Shown here: positions 45,516-54,896 of the stretch, piece after piece
Numbering within the stretch: the first letter of the stretch is position 1
Layout: each line of letters starts with the position of its first letter
From: Shimazuella kribbensis DSM 45090
GTDB lineage: Bacteria; Bacillota; Bacilli; Thermoactinomycetales; Thermoactinomycetaceae
Assembly (NCBI RefSeq): GCF_000428065.1
Contig: NZ_ATZF01000001.1
Coordinates: 460,867-524,866 of the forward strand
DNA length: 64,000 bases
Direction: 5' to 3'
Program-made: the position numbers and the translations under genes
Notes under the pieces: generated by a model
The model's database searches: none
Told to the model about the DNA's origin: nothing
What the model saw: the letters and a program-made list of their open reading frames with translations, nothing else

Positions 45516-46994
45516 ATGGAAAAAGTAGATATCTTAAAAGATATTGCAGAACGAACAGGTGGCGACATCTACTTGGGTGTAGTCGGTGCAGTACGCACCG
45601 GAAAGTCAACTTTTATTAAACGTTTTATGGAACAAGTAGTCATACCAAATATTGCGGATGCTTCCGAAAAAACAAGAGCCATTGATGAGCTGCCTCACAG
45701 TGGAGCAGGTAAAACCATTACTACTATTGAACCTAAATTTGTACCAAATCAAGCAATAAATGTATTAGTAGATGAAGGTTTGGATGTAAATATTCGCTTA
45801 GTGGATTGTGTTGGTTATGCGATTGAAGGAGCAAAAGGTTACGAAGATGAAAACGGTCCAAGAATGATCAATACACCCTGGTTTGAAGAGCCTATTGCTT
45901 TCCAAGAAGCTGCTGAAGTAGGGACCAGAAAAGTGATACAGGAGCATTCGACACTCGGGATTGTAGTAACAACGGATGGGAGTATTACTGATATTCCTAG
46001 GAGTTCCTATGAACAAATGGAAGAACGTGTAGTAGAAGAACTCAAAGAGGTTGGAAAACCTTTTATTATGATTCTCAATTCGACACAACCTGAAAGTGAA
46101 GAAACAGAGCAACTACGGTTATCTCTTGCGGAAAAATATGATATCCCAGTTGTAGCTGTAAGCGTAGCAACAATGGGGGAAACTGAGATTTTAGGAGTAC
46201 TTCGAGAAGTATTGTTTGAATTCCCTGTACATGAAGTAAATGTCAATCTGCCTAGTTGGGTAATGGTATTAGAAGATAAGCACTGGTTACGCCAAGAATT
46301 CGAAGTTTCTGTCAGAGAGACAGTGAAAGACATTCGACGACTTCGTGATGTAGATCGTGTAGTGGGAAGATTTTATGAATACGAATTTATTGATAAAGCT
46401 GCACTTTCAGGAATGCATATGGGGCAGGGAGTAGCTGAGATTGATCTTTATGCACCAGATGAACTATATGATCGTGTATTAACAGAAGTAGTAGGGGAAG
46501 AAATTCGTGGTCGTGACCACTTGTTACAGTTGATGCAAGATTTCTCCATAGCAAAACGAGAATATGACAAAGTCTCAGACGCATTGCAGATGGTAAAAAC
46601 AACAGGGTATGGTGTAGCAGCACCAACATTGGAAGAAATGAGCCTAGATGAGCCTGAACTGATCAAACAAGGAGCTCGTTTTGGTGTACGGCTAAAAGCA
46701 ACAGCTCCTTCTATTCACATGATTCGAGTAAATGTCAACTCTGAATTTGCACCGATAATTGGTTCAGAGCGTCAATCAGAAGAACTTGTCAATTACCTTA
46801 TGAGAGATTTTGAACAAGATCCTTTACGTATTTGGGAGTCTGATATTTTTGGTCGATCACTCAATTCTATCGTGCGAGAAGGAATTCAAGCGAAGTTATC
46901 CATGATGCCTGAAAACGCTCGTTATAAGTTACAAGAGACATTGGAAAGAATCATCAATGAAGGCTCTGGTGGACTGATTGCCATTATATTATAG
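45516..46994 (+). CDS. spoIVA: Stage IV sporulation protein A (coat morphogenetic ATPase)
   Basis: The protein polymerises on the forespore surface in an ATP-dependent way to form the coat basement layer. The Walker A box GAVRTGKST lies at residues 24-32, followed by DCVGYAIEGAKGYED and a long mixed region to the highly conserved C-terminus (SGGLIAIIL). Its 492 residues match the usual length exactly. TTTGAGGAGGGTA precedes the ATG. Confidence 0.97.
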   Translation: MEKVDILKDIAERTGGDIYLGVVGAVRTGKSTFIKRFMEQVVIPNIADASEKTRAIDELPHSGAGKTITTIEPKFVPNQAINVLVDEGLDVNIRLVDCVGYAIEGAKGYEDENGPRMINTPWFEEPIAFQEAAEVGTRKVIQEHSTLGIVVTTDGSITDIPRSSYEQMEERVVEELKEVGKPFIMILNSTQPESEETEQLRLSLAEKYDIPVVAVSVATMGETEILGVLREVLFEFPVHEVNVNLPSWVMVLEDKHWLRQEFEVSVRETVKDIRRLRDVDRVVGRFYEYEFIDKAALSGMHMGQGVAEIDLYAPDELYDRVLTEVVGEEIRGRDHLLQLMQDFSIAKREYDKVSDALQMVKTTGYGVAAPTLEEMSLDEPELIKQGARFGVRLKATAPSIHMIRVNVNSEFAPIIGSERQSEELVNYLMRDFEQDPLRIWESDIFGRSLNSIVREGIQAKLSMMPENARYKLQETLERIINEGSGGLIAIIL

Positions 46995-47309
46995 AATGCA
47001 AAAAGGGAAAATCCACGGTTTAAATCGTGAAAGGATAGCGAATGTTGAACGAGAGAATGTTTATCCTTTCCTAAGTCCGACAATATTTTTCGAAAATCCC
47101 TTTACAAACATAAGTTCTTTTCGCGAGCTTTTCCTAGTTGTTCGTACAGATGAATAGATGATAATTCTGTTGTTTTCCTGTACGATTTGTTGCAATAAAA
47201 ACACGATCCAACCGCGGGACACATGGGGTTAGCTTGGTGATGAAGTGGTCAAAAGATTACCGTCTCAAGAATCCAACAACTTTAGTAGTATGGAATGGAA
47301 AAAGACTGA

Positions 47310-47347
47310 GGTCGATCGTTTTCATACATCGACCTTATTTTTTTATG
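47310..47347 (+). terminator. Terminator between spoIVA and hbs
   Basis: AGGTCGAT and ATCGACCT pair around an 11-base loop and are followed by TATTTTTTT. It lies 320 bases after spoIVA, so it may end spoIVA read-through or a small RNA. Confidence 0.75.
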
Positions 47348-47370
47348 AGAAAAATCGTTTATAGTACTTG

Positions 47371-47400
47371 AACTACGGTCGTTGCTTGTATTAGTATAGA
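47371..47400 (+). promoter_or_regulatory. Sigma-A promoter for hbs
   Basis: TTGAAC and TAGTAT lie 18 bases apart, about 65 bases before the hbs start. Confidence 0.5.
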
Positions 47401-47459
47401 TGTGTCCCACTTATCGTCTCTTACTGAGGCAATAGGTGATTTGTACAGGAGGTGCGGTT

Positions 47460-47735
47460 ATGAACAAAACCGATCTAATTAACAAAGTAGCAGAAGCTAC
47501 AGAAACAACTAAAAAAGAAGCTACACAATCAGTAGAAGCAGTACTATCTGTAATCTCTGATGCACTAGGTGCTGGGGAAAAAGTCCAATTGATCGGGTTT
47601 GGAAACTTCGAAGTCCGTGAGCGTGCTGCTCGTAAAGGACGCAATCCGCAAACCGGTGAAGAAATTGATATTCCTGCAATGAAAGTTCCTGCTTTCAAAC
47701 CAGGGAAACAATTGAAAGAAGAAGTGAACAAGTAG
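47460..47735 (+). CDS. hbs: Histone-like DNA-binding protein HU
   Basis: The 91-residue nucleoid protein starts [15 protein letters not shown] and has [21 protein letters not shown] with the DNA-wrapping arm, then [25 protein letters not shown] precedes the ATG at 47460. A terminator follows (GACCC/GGGTC plus T5). Confidence 0.97.
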   Translation: MNKTDLINKVAEATETTKKEATQSVEAVLSVISDALGAGEKVQLIGFGNFEVRERAARKGRNPQTGEEIDIPAMKVPAFKPGKQLKEEVNK

Positions 47736-47775
47736 ATTCTTCTTTCTATCCATCGGATGGGACTACATATAAACA

Positions 47776-47812
47776 CAAGAGGACCCTTTACATGGGTCTT
47801 TTTGTGTATAAA
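47776..47812 (+). terminator. Terminator after hbs
   Basis: CACAAGAGGACCC and GGGTCTTTTTGTG pair around TTTACAT with a T-run in the right arm. Confidence 0.75.
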
Positions 47813-47828
47813 AGAAGGGATATTATAG

Positions 47829-48386
47829 ATGGATAAACCAAAATTGGAACATGCTATTCAATTAATCTTAGAAGCAATCGGAGAGGATCCTCATAGAGAA
47901 GGTTTATTAGAGACACCGAGTCGGGTTGCAAGTATGTATGAAGAAGTGTTTGCAGGATTAACCGAAGACCCAGAAGAGTTATTTTCTGTTGTTTTTAGCG
48001 AAGAACACGAAGAACTTGTATTGGTCAAAGATATTCCATTTCATTCTATCTGTGAACATCACTTGATCCCATTTTTCGGACATGCACATGTGGCATACAT
48101 CCCTAAAAGCGGTCGTGTAACAGGTTTGAGTAAATTGGCACGAGCAGTCGAAATTTTATCCAAACGACCACAGTTACAGGAAAGGATTACATCGACTGTA
48201 GCAGATGCGATCATGTCTAAATTAGATCCCCATGGTGTAATGATTGTGATCGAAGCAGAGCACATGTGTATGACGATGCGGGGAGTAAAAAAACCTGGAG
48301 CCAAAACGATTACAACTGCTGTTCGTGGAGTGTTTGCTGAGTATGCAGACAAGCGAGCGGAGATTTTATCGTTGATAAGAGCATAA
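47829..48386 (+). CDS. folE: GTP cyclohydrolase I
   Basis: The enzyme makes dihydroneopterin triphosphate for folate. It has [17 protein letters not shown] near the start, the zinc ligands in [12 protein letters not shown] (Cys, His) and the second Cys in [12 protein letters not shown], plus SKLARAVEI. At 185 residues it is standard (MtrA of B. subtilis). It lies before mtrB, with a tRNA gene between. Confidence 0.96.
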   Translation: MDKPKLEHAIQLILEAIGEDPHREGLLETPSRVASMYEEVFAGLTEDPEELFSVVFSEEHEELVLVKDIPFHSICEHHLIPFFGHAHVAYIPKSGRVTGLSKLARAVEILSKRPQLQERITSTVADAIMSKLDPHGVMIVIEAEHMCMTMRGVKKPGAKTITTAVRGVFAEYADKRAEILSLIRA

Positions 48387-48413
48387 GTATAAAAATGTTG
48401 TATGAAGAAGGGA

Positions 48414-48445
48414 TTGACCAGCTATTTCCATATTTAGCTGGTCAA
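48414..48445. terminator. Palindrome after folE
   Basis: TTGACCAGCTA (48414-48424) and TAGCTGGTCAA (48435-48445) are perfect 11-base arms, but no T-run follows. It may still end folE transcription. Confidence 0.5.
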
Positions 48446-48540
48446 CAATAAATCGGATTTTTAAGTGTGTCGAGATCATTAAATGTTGAAAAGTTAAGAG
48501 AGCAAAAAGCATTTTTATGCTGCTATATTTCACATTTTTA

Positions 48541-48569
48541 TTGACATTGAGATAGGCTCGTTATAAAAT
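48541..48569 (+). promoter_or_regulatory. Promoter of tRNA-Pro
   Basis: TTGACA (48541-48546), 17 bases, TAAAAT (48564-48569); the tRNA begins 30 bases further on. Confidence 0.8.
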
Positions 48570-48598
48570 TATACCTGTTCACTTCGGATCATGTATAA

Positions 48599-48675
48599 CG
48601 GGCTATAGCGCAGCTTGGTAGCGTGCTTGCATGGGGTGCAAGAGGTCGTCAGTTCAAATCTGGCTAGCCCGACCA
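48599..48675 (+). tRNA. trnP: tRNA-Pro, anticodon GGG
   Basis: A complete cloverleaf can be drawn: acceptor CGGGCTA/TAGCCCG, anticodon stem CTTGC/GCAAG with loop ATGGGGT (anticodon GGG, G37), and T arm GTCAG-TTCAAAT-CTGGC. The discriminator A is followed by an encoded CCA. It reads CCC and CCU proline codons. It is followed by a terminator at 48682-48708. Confidence 0.95.
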
Positions 48676-48681
48676 AAAATT

Positions 48682-48709
48682 CCTTCCTTTGACCAGGGAG
48701 GTTTTTTTT
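48682..48709 (+). terminator. Terminator after tRNA-Pro
   Basis: CCTTCC and GGGAGG pair with one G-U pair and are followed by eight T. Confidence 0.75.
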
Positions 48710-48730
48710 ACCCTATGCTAGGAGGGTTTT

Positions 48731-48955
48731 ATGAAAATGGGAAATCAAGTTGATTATTTTGTAATAAAGGCGAAAGAAAATGGTGTCAATGTCATTGGTC
48801 TTACACGCGGGAAAGATACTCGGTTTCATCACTCCGAGAAGTTAGATAAAGGGGAAGTGATGATCGCCCAATTCACGGAACACACTTCTGCTGTTAAGAT
48901 CAGAGGCAAAGCGGAGATTATTACATCATTTGGAACAGTAGAGACAGATGAATAA
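48731..48955 (+). CDS. mtrB: Trp RNA-binding attenuation protein (TRAP)
   Basis: TRAP forms an 11-mer ring that binds (G/U)AG repeats in trp leader RNA when tryptophan is present. The 74-residue subunit has [20 protein letters not shown], the Trp-binding loop region and the RNA-binding Lys/Arg set ([19 protein letters not shown]). The start lies behind AGGAGGGTTTT. The target trp operon is not in the window. Confidence 0.95.
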   Translation: MKMGNQVDYFVIKAKENGVNVIGLTRGKDTRFHHSEKLDKGEVMIAQFTEHTSAVKIRGKAEIITSFGTVETDE

Positions 48956-49111
48956 AAACAAAGCAGCTAGGGTAAATACTCTGGCTTTTGTTATGCAAAA
49001 AATTCTTTGCTAGCCTTTTCCTGTTAAATTTACGAGTATTGTTACAAATACTTTTTCGTTTCGACTTATGGTATACTATCGAGGATATAGCAAATATAGG
49101 AGGACGCTTAA

Positions 49112-49768
49112 ATGACGTCCATACATAAAAATCATGAGGAGATTGTTCTTCATCTCTATCAATTAACTGGACATCCATATTTACTGGAGAGATGTGGAAA
49201 ACCAAAAATACCGGAATTATTTTTAAAGATACTCCAACTAATGCTAACGTCTGTCCATGAAAAGCCAATGCGAATATTTGCTTATGGTGTTTCTACTGCG
49301 TTATTACGCATGGGTTTAGTGGTACATGAACAAGTGACTCTAGAAGAAGAAAAGGATGTAGAAGAATTTCAAAAAAGACAATTATCTATTTTAGCTGGAG
49401 ATTATTATAGTAGCTTATTTTATAAGACATTAGCTCAACATAATGAGATTGAGGGTATGGAAGTTTTAGCAAAAACAGCTAGCGAAATATGCGAAAAAAG
49501 TATGAAACATCATATAGAGGGTACCTTTGATTCTTTTACACAAGAAGACTGGACGGGACGTCACTTGGTTACGGCTTTAGCCGATTTTTTTCATGTCCAT
49601 GAGCATATTACTTGGTGTTCTCTCCTCTCCTACTTTCTTCACTTGGATCATCGTAAAACTCCGATGATGAAACGGGATGCATTAATAGAATGTGTGGAGT
49701 CTATCAAACATGAGGATGTTCGATCCACACTATATCAAATGCTGTTGGAAAAGGAGGCATCCAATTGA
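49112..49768 (+). CDS. hepS: Heptaprenyl diphosphate synthase component I
   Basis: This small subunit of the two-component heptaprenyl synthase has no DDxxD motif and acts with HepT. Family markers are QLTGHPYLLERCG near the start and RQLSILAGDYYSSLFY (about residues 90-105). It overlaps the menG start by four bases (TTGA). It heads the quinone cluster. Confidence 0.9.
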   Translation: MTSIHKNHEEIVLHLYQLTGHPYLLERCGKPKIPELFLKILQLMLTSVHEKPMRIFAYGVSTALLRMGLVVHEQVTLEEEKDVEEFQKRQLSILAGDYYSSLFYKTLAQHNEIEGMEVLAKTASEICEKSMKHHIEGTFDSFTQEDWTGRHLVTALADFFHVHEHITWCSLLSYFLHLDHRKTPMMKRDALIECVESIKHEDVRSTLYQMLLEKEASN

Positions 49769-50496
49769 ACAATCAAAAGGCTGAGACACTTCAAGGTACG
49801 GAAAAAGAAAAGTTTGTTCAGCAAGTTTTTGAAGATATCGCTGAAAATTATGATCAAATGAACAGCATTCTCAGCTTTCGTAGGCATCAGGCTTGGAGAA
49901 AATTTGCAATGAAAAAAATGCAAGTTGGACAAGGAGATTCCGCAATAGATGTTTGTTGTGGTACATGTGATTGGACTATTTCTTTGGCCAAAGCTTCAAA
50001 AACTGGGAGTGTAATCGGACTTGATTTTAGCCCAAAGATGTTGACGGTTGGTATGACTAAGTTGCAAAAAGAGAAATTGGAAGATAATGTAAATCTCATT
50101 GAGGGAAATGCGATGGAATTGCCATATCCAGATAATACTTTTGATTTTGCTACAATTGGATTTGCACTTCGGAATGTTCCAGATGTTACCAAAGTACTAC
50201 AAGAGATGAAACGCGTGGTCAAACCAGGTGGAAAAGTCGTATCATTAGAGCTTTCCAAACCAACATGGAAGCCATTCCGCTCACTCTACTTTTTTTATTT
50301 TGGTCGGATTCTACCACTTTTGGGTAAGCTATTTGTAAATCGTTATGAACAGTACAAATGGCTTCCTACTTCCCTCCAATCGTTTCCAGATTATAAAGAA
50401 TTGGAACAAATGATGAAGGAAGAGGTTGGATTTTCTCGCGTAGAGGTGTATCCTTTATCAGGGGGCATCACTGCTCTACATATAGGCTACAAATAG
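49765..50496 (+). CDS. menG: Demethylmenaquinone methyltransferase
   Basis: This SAM-dependent C-methyltransferase completes menaquinone. It has VQQVFEDIAENYDQMN, motif I AIDVCCGTCDWTISLA, GNAMELPYPDNTFDFATIGFALRN and the UbiE signature RVVKPGGKVVSLE. The TTG start is coupled to the hepS stop. In B. subtilis this is menH, in the same place. Confidence 0.95.
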   Translation: MNNQKAETLQGTEKEKFVQQVFEDIAENYDQMNSILSFRRHQAWRKFAMKKMQVGQGDSAIDVCCGTCDWTISLAKASKTGSVIGLDFSPKMLTVGMTKLQKEKLEDNVNLIEGNAMELPYPDNTFDFATIGFALRNVPDVTKVLQEMKRVVKPGGKVVSLELSKPTWKPFRSLYFFYFGRILPLLGKLFVNRYEQYKWLPTSLQSFPDYKELEQMMKEEVGFSRVEVYPLSGGITALHIGYK

Positions 50497-50511
50497 AAGA
50501 AGGTATTCATC

Positions 50512-51378
50512 ATGTTAAAAAAACTAAAACTCGTTCTCGACATGATTAAATTTGAACACTCCATTTTTGCACTTCCATTTGCCTATCTAGGAGCTATATT
50601 AGGAAGTTTAGAAGTAAAAGGTCATTTTCCAACATGGATGCAAATATTTTGGATCACTATTGCCATGGTAGGTGCAAGAAGTGCAGCGATGGCGTTAAAT
50701 CGCATTATTGATCGGAAAATTGATGCTAAAAATCCTCGAACAGCAGAAAGACATATTCCCAAAGGGTTAATCCCTGTTTCTTTTGCATGGGGGTTTGTGA
50801 TTGTATCTTTTGTTGTTCTATTCGTATCAGCCTTTCAGTTGAATATACTTTCTGTTCAATTACTACCAATTGCTGTATTTTTTCTTGTTTTTTATTCCTA
50901 CACCAAACGATTTACATGGGCATGTCATTTGATATTAGGAGTAGCTACCGGATTAGGTCCTTTGGGAGGTTGGATTGCAACTACTGGGCAGATCGATATC
51001 GAAGGAATACTACTCTTTTTGACAGTAGCATTATGGATTGGTGGATTTGATGTTATTTATGCATGTCAAGATGTAGAATTTGACCAAAAAGAAGGTCTTC
51101 ATTCGATACCAGTAAGATTTGGTGTGAAAAGAGGTTTGCAAATCTCTGCGTTTATGCATTTGGGAACTGCACTTGGTTTATTTGGTTTACTTTGGCTGAC
51201 CGATTTGGGGATTTTCTTTGGACTAGGTGTCATTGTCGCGTTGCTCATTCTTATCTATGAACATTCTATCGTTTCGCATGACGATCTTTCTCGTTTAAAT
51301 ACAGCATTTTTTACGATGAACGGGGTTTTGAGCGTTATTGTATTTTGTTTTATGATGATAGATGTGTTATCCCGATAA
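50512..51378 (+). CDS. mqnP: UbiA-family prenyltransferase, probable MqnP
   Basis: The polytopic membrane enzyme has the Asp-rich motif NRIIDRKIDAKNPRT (about residues 63-77) and the second motif YACQDVEFDQKEG (about 184-196). The neighbours menG and mqnA indicate that it attaches the polyprenyl chain to the futalosine-pathway naphthoate (MqnP role); this is by context, and the sequence alone also fits 4-hydroxybenzoate prenyltransferases. Confidence 0.9.
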   Translation: MLKKLKLVLDMIKFEHSIFALPFAYLGAILGSLEVKGHFPTWMQIFWITIAMVGARSAAMALNRIIDRKIDAKNPRTAERHIPKGLIPVSFAWGFVIVSFVVLFVSAFQLNILSVQLLPIAVFFLVFYSYTKRFTWACHLILGVATGLGPLGGWIATTGQIDIEGILLFLTVALWIGGFDVIYACQDVEFDQKEGLHSIPVRFGVKRGLQISAFMHLGTALGLFGLLWLTDLGIFFGLGVIVALLILIYEHSIVSHDDLSRLNTAFFTMNGVLSVIVFCFMMIDVLSR

Positions 51379-51391
51379 CGGAGGAATAGAC

Positions 51392-52228
51392 ATGAAACCA
51401 GTGCGAATAGGGAAAATCGCATTTACCAATATTTTGCCACTGTATCACTATTTTCATTATACGGATTTACCTGTAGAGCTTATTCCACAGGTGCCATCCC
51501 AATTAAATAAATCAATGGCAGAAGGAAGAATTGATATGGGTCCTATATCTTCCTTTGCCTATGCAGATGATTTTCCAAAGTATGTGATCATGCCTGACCT
51601 GTCTGTTAGTGCAAAAGGTCGAGTTGGTTCGATTTTCCTGTTTAGTAAGCGGAAAAGTTTTGCAGATGTGAAAAACGGGAAAATTGCCCTGACAAATACT
51701 TCTGCATCTTCTGTCAATTTACTTAAGATTTTATTGGAACATTTTGCAGGTGGCACACCAAGTTATAAGACAGAGGAGCCCAATTTGGATCAGATGATGG
51801 AACATGCTGATGCAGCTTTATTAATTGGAGATGATGCTCTGCGTGCCAACTGGTCAAACCGAAAATATTATGTTTTTGATTTAGGTTTGGAATGGTATAA
51901 AGAGACAGGTTTACCGATGACATTTGCAGTTTGGGCAGTAAATCGAAGTGTGGTAAAAGAAAGACAGGAGACGCTTTCACTCGTTTATCATCGATTTTTA
52001 CATGCTAAAAGACTTGGGGAGCAACAACCAATGCCTGTTATCCAAGAGGCAATAAGTCAACTTGGCGGAAAAGTAGTAGATTGGGAAAAGTACTATGCAG
52101 GATTAAACTATAACTTTGGTCCAGAAGAGCAGCGTGGTTTGGCTACATTTTATCACTATGCAGCGCTTTCTGGATTGATCAAAGATGATGTGAAGATTGA
52201 GGTTATGGAACTACCTGTACACATCTAA
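51392..52228 (+). CDS. mqnA: Chorismate dehydratase MqnA (futalosine pathway)
   Basis: The enzyme converts chorismate to 3-enolpyruvoylbenzoate, the entry step of futalosine menaquinone synthesis. The periplasmic-binding-protein-like fold shows RIGKIAFTNILPLYHYF at the start, EGRIDMGPISSFAYA and ALLIGDDALRA. The ATG at 51392 follows GGAGGAATAGAC. Its presence implies mqnC, mqnD and a futalosine hydrolase elsewhere in the genome. Confidence 0.93.
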   Translation: MKPVRIGKIAFTNILPLYHYFHYTDLPVELIPQVPSQLNKSMAEGRIDMGPISSFAYADDFPKYVIMPDLSVSAKGRVGSIFLFSKRKSFADVKNGKIALTNTSASSVNLLKILLEHFAGGTPSYKTEEPNLDQMMEHADAALLIGDDALRANWSNRKYYVFDLGLEWYKETGLPMTFAVWAVNRSVVKERQETLSLVYHRFLHAKRLGEQQPMPVIQEAISQLGGKVVDWEKYYAGLNYNFGPEEQRGLATFYHYAALSGLIKDDVKIEVMELPVHI

Positions 52229-52237
52229 GTTAACAGG

Positions 52238-53221
52238 GTGAGGAATTTGCGACTTGCAAGCATTTATAGACATATAAAAAAAGATCTAGAAACAGTAGAA
52301 GATTTACTAACAAGATCAATGGATACAGATCAAAAGGAGTTAAGTGAATCCTCTACACATTTGCTCCGGGCTGGTGGAAAAAGAATGCGCCCGGTTTTTG
52401 TACTGTTATCAGGGAGATTTGGAAAGAGTACAAATAAAAAACAAGTCATCGATGTAGCCGTAGCTTTGGAACTGATACATATGGCGACTTTGGTTCATGA
52501 TGATGTGATCGATAATGCTTCCTTACGTAGAGGACAACCCACAGTGAAAGCAAAATGGGATAATCGAGTTGCTATGTATACTGGAGATTATATTATTACA
52601 AGAGCACTTCATATTATTTCCGAAATATCGATTCCATCCGTACACCTTGAATTGTCCAAATCAATTTTTCTCATGTGCCAAGGTGAAATTGATCAAATTC
52701 GAGATTTGTATCATTCAGAACAGTCTATCAAGCAGTATTTATCACGAATCAAACGGAAAACAGCACTTTTAATGTCAATCAGCTGCCACTTAGGTGCATT
52801 AGTAAGTGAGGCTTCACCGAAAATTGCCAGACACTTAAAAATGTATGGTTATTATGTTGGAATGGCCTTTCAATTAACAGATGATGTACTTGATTTTACT
52901 GGTGATGAAAAAACGTTAGGGAAACCAGCAGGAAGCGACTTAAAACAAGGGAATATTACCCTGCCTGTCATCTATGCATTACACCAGCTACCTTTGCAAG
53001 AACGCCAAGAAATTGAGTCTTTTTTATCTATTCGAGGACAAAAGCCACTGACCCCTGAGATTCTCGACTTGGTCAAAAAAGCAGGTGGAAATGAATTTGC
53101 GTTAAATTTATCTAAGCGATACTTAGAAAAAGCATTACAAGAATTGGAAAAGCTACCGTCTGTAAATGAGCAAGAACTATTAAAAATGTTAGCTGAGTTT
53201 ATTGTTGGACGAAATTATTGA
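52238..53221 (+). CDS. hepT: Heptaprenyl diphosphate synthase component II
   Basis: This catalytic trans-prenyltransferase subunit has [14 protein letters not shown], the first Asp-rich motif [10 protein letters not shown] with RRGQPT, the second [12 protein letters not shown] and GNITLP. It makes the C35 side chain with HepS. The start is GTG 52238 or TTG 52247; ribosome-site spacing does not decide. In B. subtilis it directly follows menH; here mqnPA intervene. Confidence 0.94.
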   Translation: MRNLRLASIYRHIKKDLETVEDLLTRSMDTDQKELSESSTHLLRAGGKRMRPVFVLLSGRFGKSTNKKQVIDVAVALELIHMATLVHDDVIDNASLRRGQPTVKAKWDNRVAMYTGDYIITRALHIISEISIPSVHLELSKSIFLMCQGEIDQIRDLYHSEQSIKQYLSRIKRKTALLMSISCHLGALVSEASPKIARHLKMYGYYVGMAFQLTDDVLDFTGDEKTLGKPAGSDLKQGNITLPVIYALHQLPLQERQEIESFLSIRGQKPLTPEILDLVKKAGGNEFALNLSKRYLEKALQELEKLPSVNEQELLKMLAEFIVGRNY

Positions 53222-53297
53222 GCAAGAATATTGCGTTTTCACGCTTTGCCTGATACAATGTGGAGCGTTATCTATACATATCATTGGAGGATTTACC

Positions 53298-53741
53298 ATG
53301 GAAAAAACATTTATTATGATCAAACCAGATGGAGTACAACGCGGACTTATAGGTGAAATCGTATCGCGCTTCGAAAAGAAAGGGTTTCAATTATTAGGGG
53401 CTAAATTGATGAGTGTATCCACAGATTTGGCAGAAAAACATTATGCAGAGCATAATGAGCGTCCTTTTTTTGGAGAGTTAGTGGATTTTATTACTTCCAG
53501 TCCAGTGTTTGCTTTTGTGCTAGCTGGTGACAATGTTATTGCAACAGCACGCCAAATGATGGGAAAAACCAATCCATCTGATGCTCTTCCAGGTACTATT
53601 CGTGGTGATTTTGGTATTAGTGTTGGGATGAATATTATCCATGGTTCGGATTCTGTAGAGAGTGCAGAGCGTGAACTTGCACTTTGGTTTCCAGAAGCAG
53701 AACAAGTAGATTATGAAAAAACGATTAATCGTTGGATTTAA
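53298..53741 (+). CDS. ndk: Nucleoside diphosphate kinase
   Basis: The enzyme equilibrates NTP pools. It begins [19 protein letters not shown], and the catalytic His sits in [13 protein letters not shown] (about 115), with RGDFG before it. At 147 residues it is standard. GGAGGATTTACC precedes the ATG at 53298; an upstream frame to 53202 overlaps hepT. Confidence 0.96.
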   Translation: MEKTFIMIKPDGVQRGLIGEIVSRFEKKGFQLLGAKLMSVSTDLAEKHYAEHNERPFFGELVDFITSSPVFAFVLAGDNVIATARQMMGKTNPSDALPGTIRGDFGISVGMNIIHGSDSVESAERELALWFPEAEQVDYEKTINRWI

Positions 53742-53759
53742 TTGCTTGAAAACGATATT

Positions 53760-53796
53760 AACTTCCTTGGGTTTACGCTTAAGGAAGTTTTTTCTT
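53760..53796 (+). terminator. Terminator after ndk
   Basis: AACTTCCTT and AAGGAAGTT pair around a 12-base loop and are followed by six T. Confidence 0.85.
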
Positions 53797-53807
53797 TTTT
53801 ATCAGGA

Positions 53808-53850
53808 TTGACAATTAGATCAATCGCGTTTAATATACCCATAGAGGTAT
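53808..53850 (+). promoter_or_regulatory. Promoter and CstR/CsoR-type operator of the sulfur operon
   Basis: TTGACA (53808-53813), 17 bases, TAATAT (53831-53836). ATACC-6-GGTAT (53835-53850) overlaps the -10 end. A CsoR-family repressor is encoded at the end of the operon, so persulfide-controlled repression is likely. Confidence 0.75.
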
Positions 53851-53906
53851 TGGTATTCGAGTTACAAGACAGGATGGAGCGATGAAAAATTTTTTTGCTT
53901 TTTAAT

Positions 53907-53922
53907 ATACCTATACCAGTAT
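53907..53922 (+). promoter_or_regulatory. Second, imperfect CstR-type operator
   Basis: ATACC, TATACC, AGTAT: the left half and spacing match the first site; the right half differs by one base. It lies 52 bases before the first operon gene. Confidence 0.55.
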
Positions 53923-53973
53923 CAGTAATGATAAATCAACAGTTTTAGGAAAAATAGAAAAGGAGAATTTCAC

Positions 53974-54294
53974 ATGAGTATATGGAAATCAAAAATTTCG
54001 ACCATAACACCAGTGGAAGTAGAACAACGACTTCAGAGTGGTGAAAGGTTAAATATTATTGATGTTCGAGAAATAGATGAAATAGCTGAAGGAAAGATCA
54101 AACAGGCTCGTTCTATCCCACTAGGAACATTGGAAAATCGATTGCAAGACTTAAATAGAGAACAGGAATATATCATGGTTTGTCGGTCAGGTGGGAGAAG
54201 TGAACGTGCATGTAAGGTTATGCAAAAAAATGGTTTTAAGGTGACAAACATGGTTGGTGGAATGCTTCAATGGAATGGAAAAATAAGCAAATAA
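53974..54294 (+). CDS. Rhodanese-domain sulfurtransferase
   Basis: The 106-residue single rhodanese domain has NIIDVREIDEIAEGKI and the active-site loop VCRSGGRSE with the persulfide Cys (about residue 70). It is cytosolic, without a signal. It is first in the sulfur operon, 10 bases before the next gene. AAAGGAGAATTTCAC precedes the ATG. Confidence 0.92.
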   Translation: MSIWKSKISTITPVEVEQRLQSGERLNIIDVREIDEIAEGKIKQARSIPLGTLENRLQDLNREQEYIMVCRSGGRSERACKVMQKNGFKVTNMVGGMLQWNGKISK

Positions 54295-54304
54295 AAGGAG
54301 TGAA

Positions 54305-54883
54305 ATGAGGATGTCGATACATGCAGATTTTCAATTGGATTGCAAAGGTTTAGCTTGTCCGATGCCGATTGTCCGTACCAAAAAAGCGATGGATCAACTA
54401 AAACCTGGTCAAGTAATCGAAGTACAGGCAACGGATGTGGGTTCTTTGGCTGATATGAAAGGTTGGGCACAAAGCACTGGTAACCAATACCTTGGTACGA
54501 AGCAAGAAGGGGAAACTTTTATCCATTATTTGCGAAAAGCAAATGAGGATGAAGCTCGTGAAGAGACGAAACATCCACATGTTGTAGATAATGAAGAATT
54601 CGTTCACGCCTTAGAACAAGAAGGAGAACAACTTTATCTTATAGATGTTCGTGAGCCAGCAGAATATGCTTTTGGTCATATTCCAAGTGCCATTTCTATT
54701 CCCTTTGGTCAATTGGAAGATCGCATAGATGAGATCCCCAAAGACAAAACCATTTTTGTTATTTGTCGAACGGGTACACGAAGTGATTTAGCTGCACAGC
54801 AGTTATCTAAACATGGTTTGAAAGCGATCAATATCGTTCCAGGAATGTCACAGTGGACGAGTGAAACGGTTCAGGACCAATAA
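54305..54883 (+). CDS. yrkF: TusA-rhodanese fusion (YrkF-like)
   Basis: The N-terminal TusA-like sulfur carrier domain (LDCKGLACPMPIVRTKKAM, Cys about 19) is joined by an acidic linker to a rhodanese domain with LIDVREPAEYAFGHI and the active loop VICRTGTRS (Cys about 159). Two persulfide-bearing sites in one chain suggest intramolecular sulfur relay. ATG 54305 or the ATG at 54311 (better spaced from AAAGGAG) may start it. Confidence 0.92.
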   Translation: MRMSIHADFQLDCKGLACPMPIVRTKKAMDQLKPGQVIEVQATDVGSLADMKGWAQSTGNQYLGTKQEGETFIHYLRKANEDEAREETKHPHVVDNEEFVHALEQEGEQLYLIDVREPAEYAFGHIPSAISIPFGQLEDRIDEIPKDKTIFVICRTGTRSDLAAQQLSKHGLKAINIVPGMSQWTSETVQDQ

Positions 54884-54896
54884 GGAGAGAATACCG

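Noticed and set aside
47240-47371. 43-codon ORF between spoIVA and hbs
   Set aside because: It crosses a good terminator hairpin, and its ribosome site is weak.
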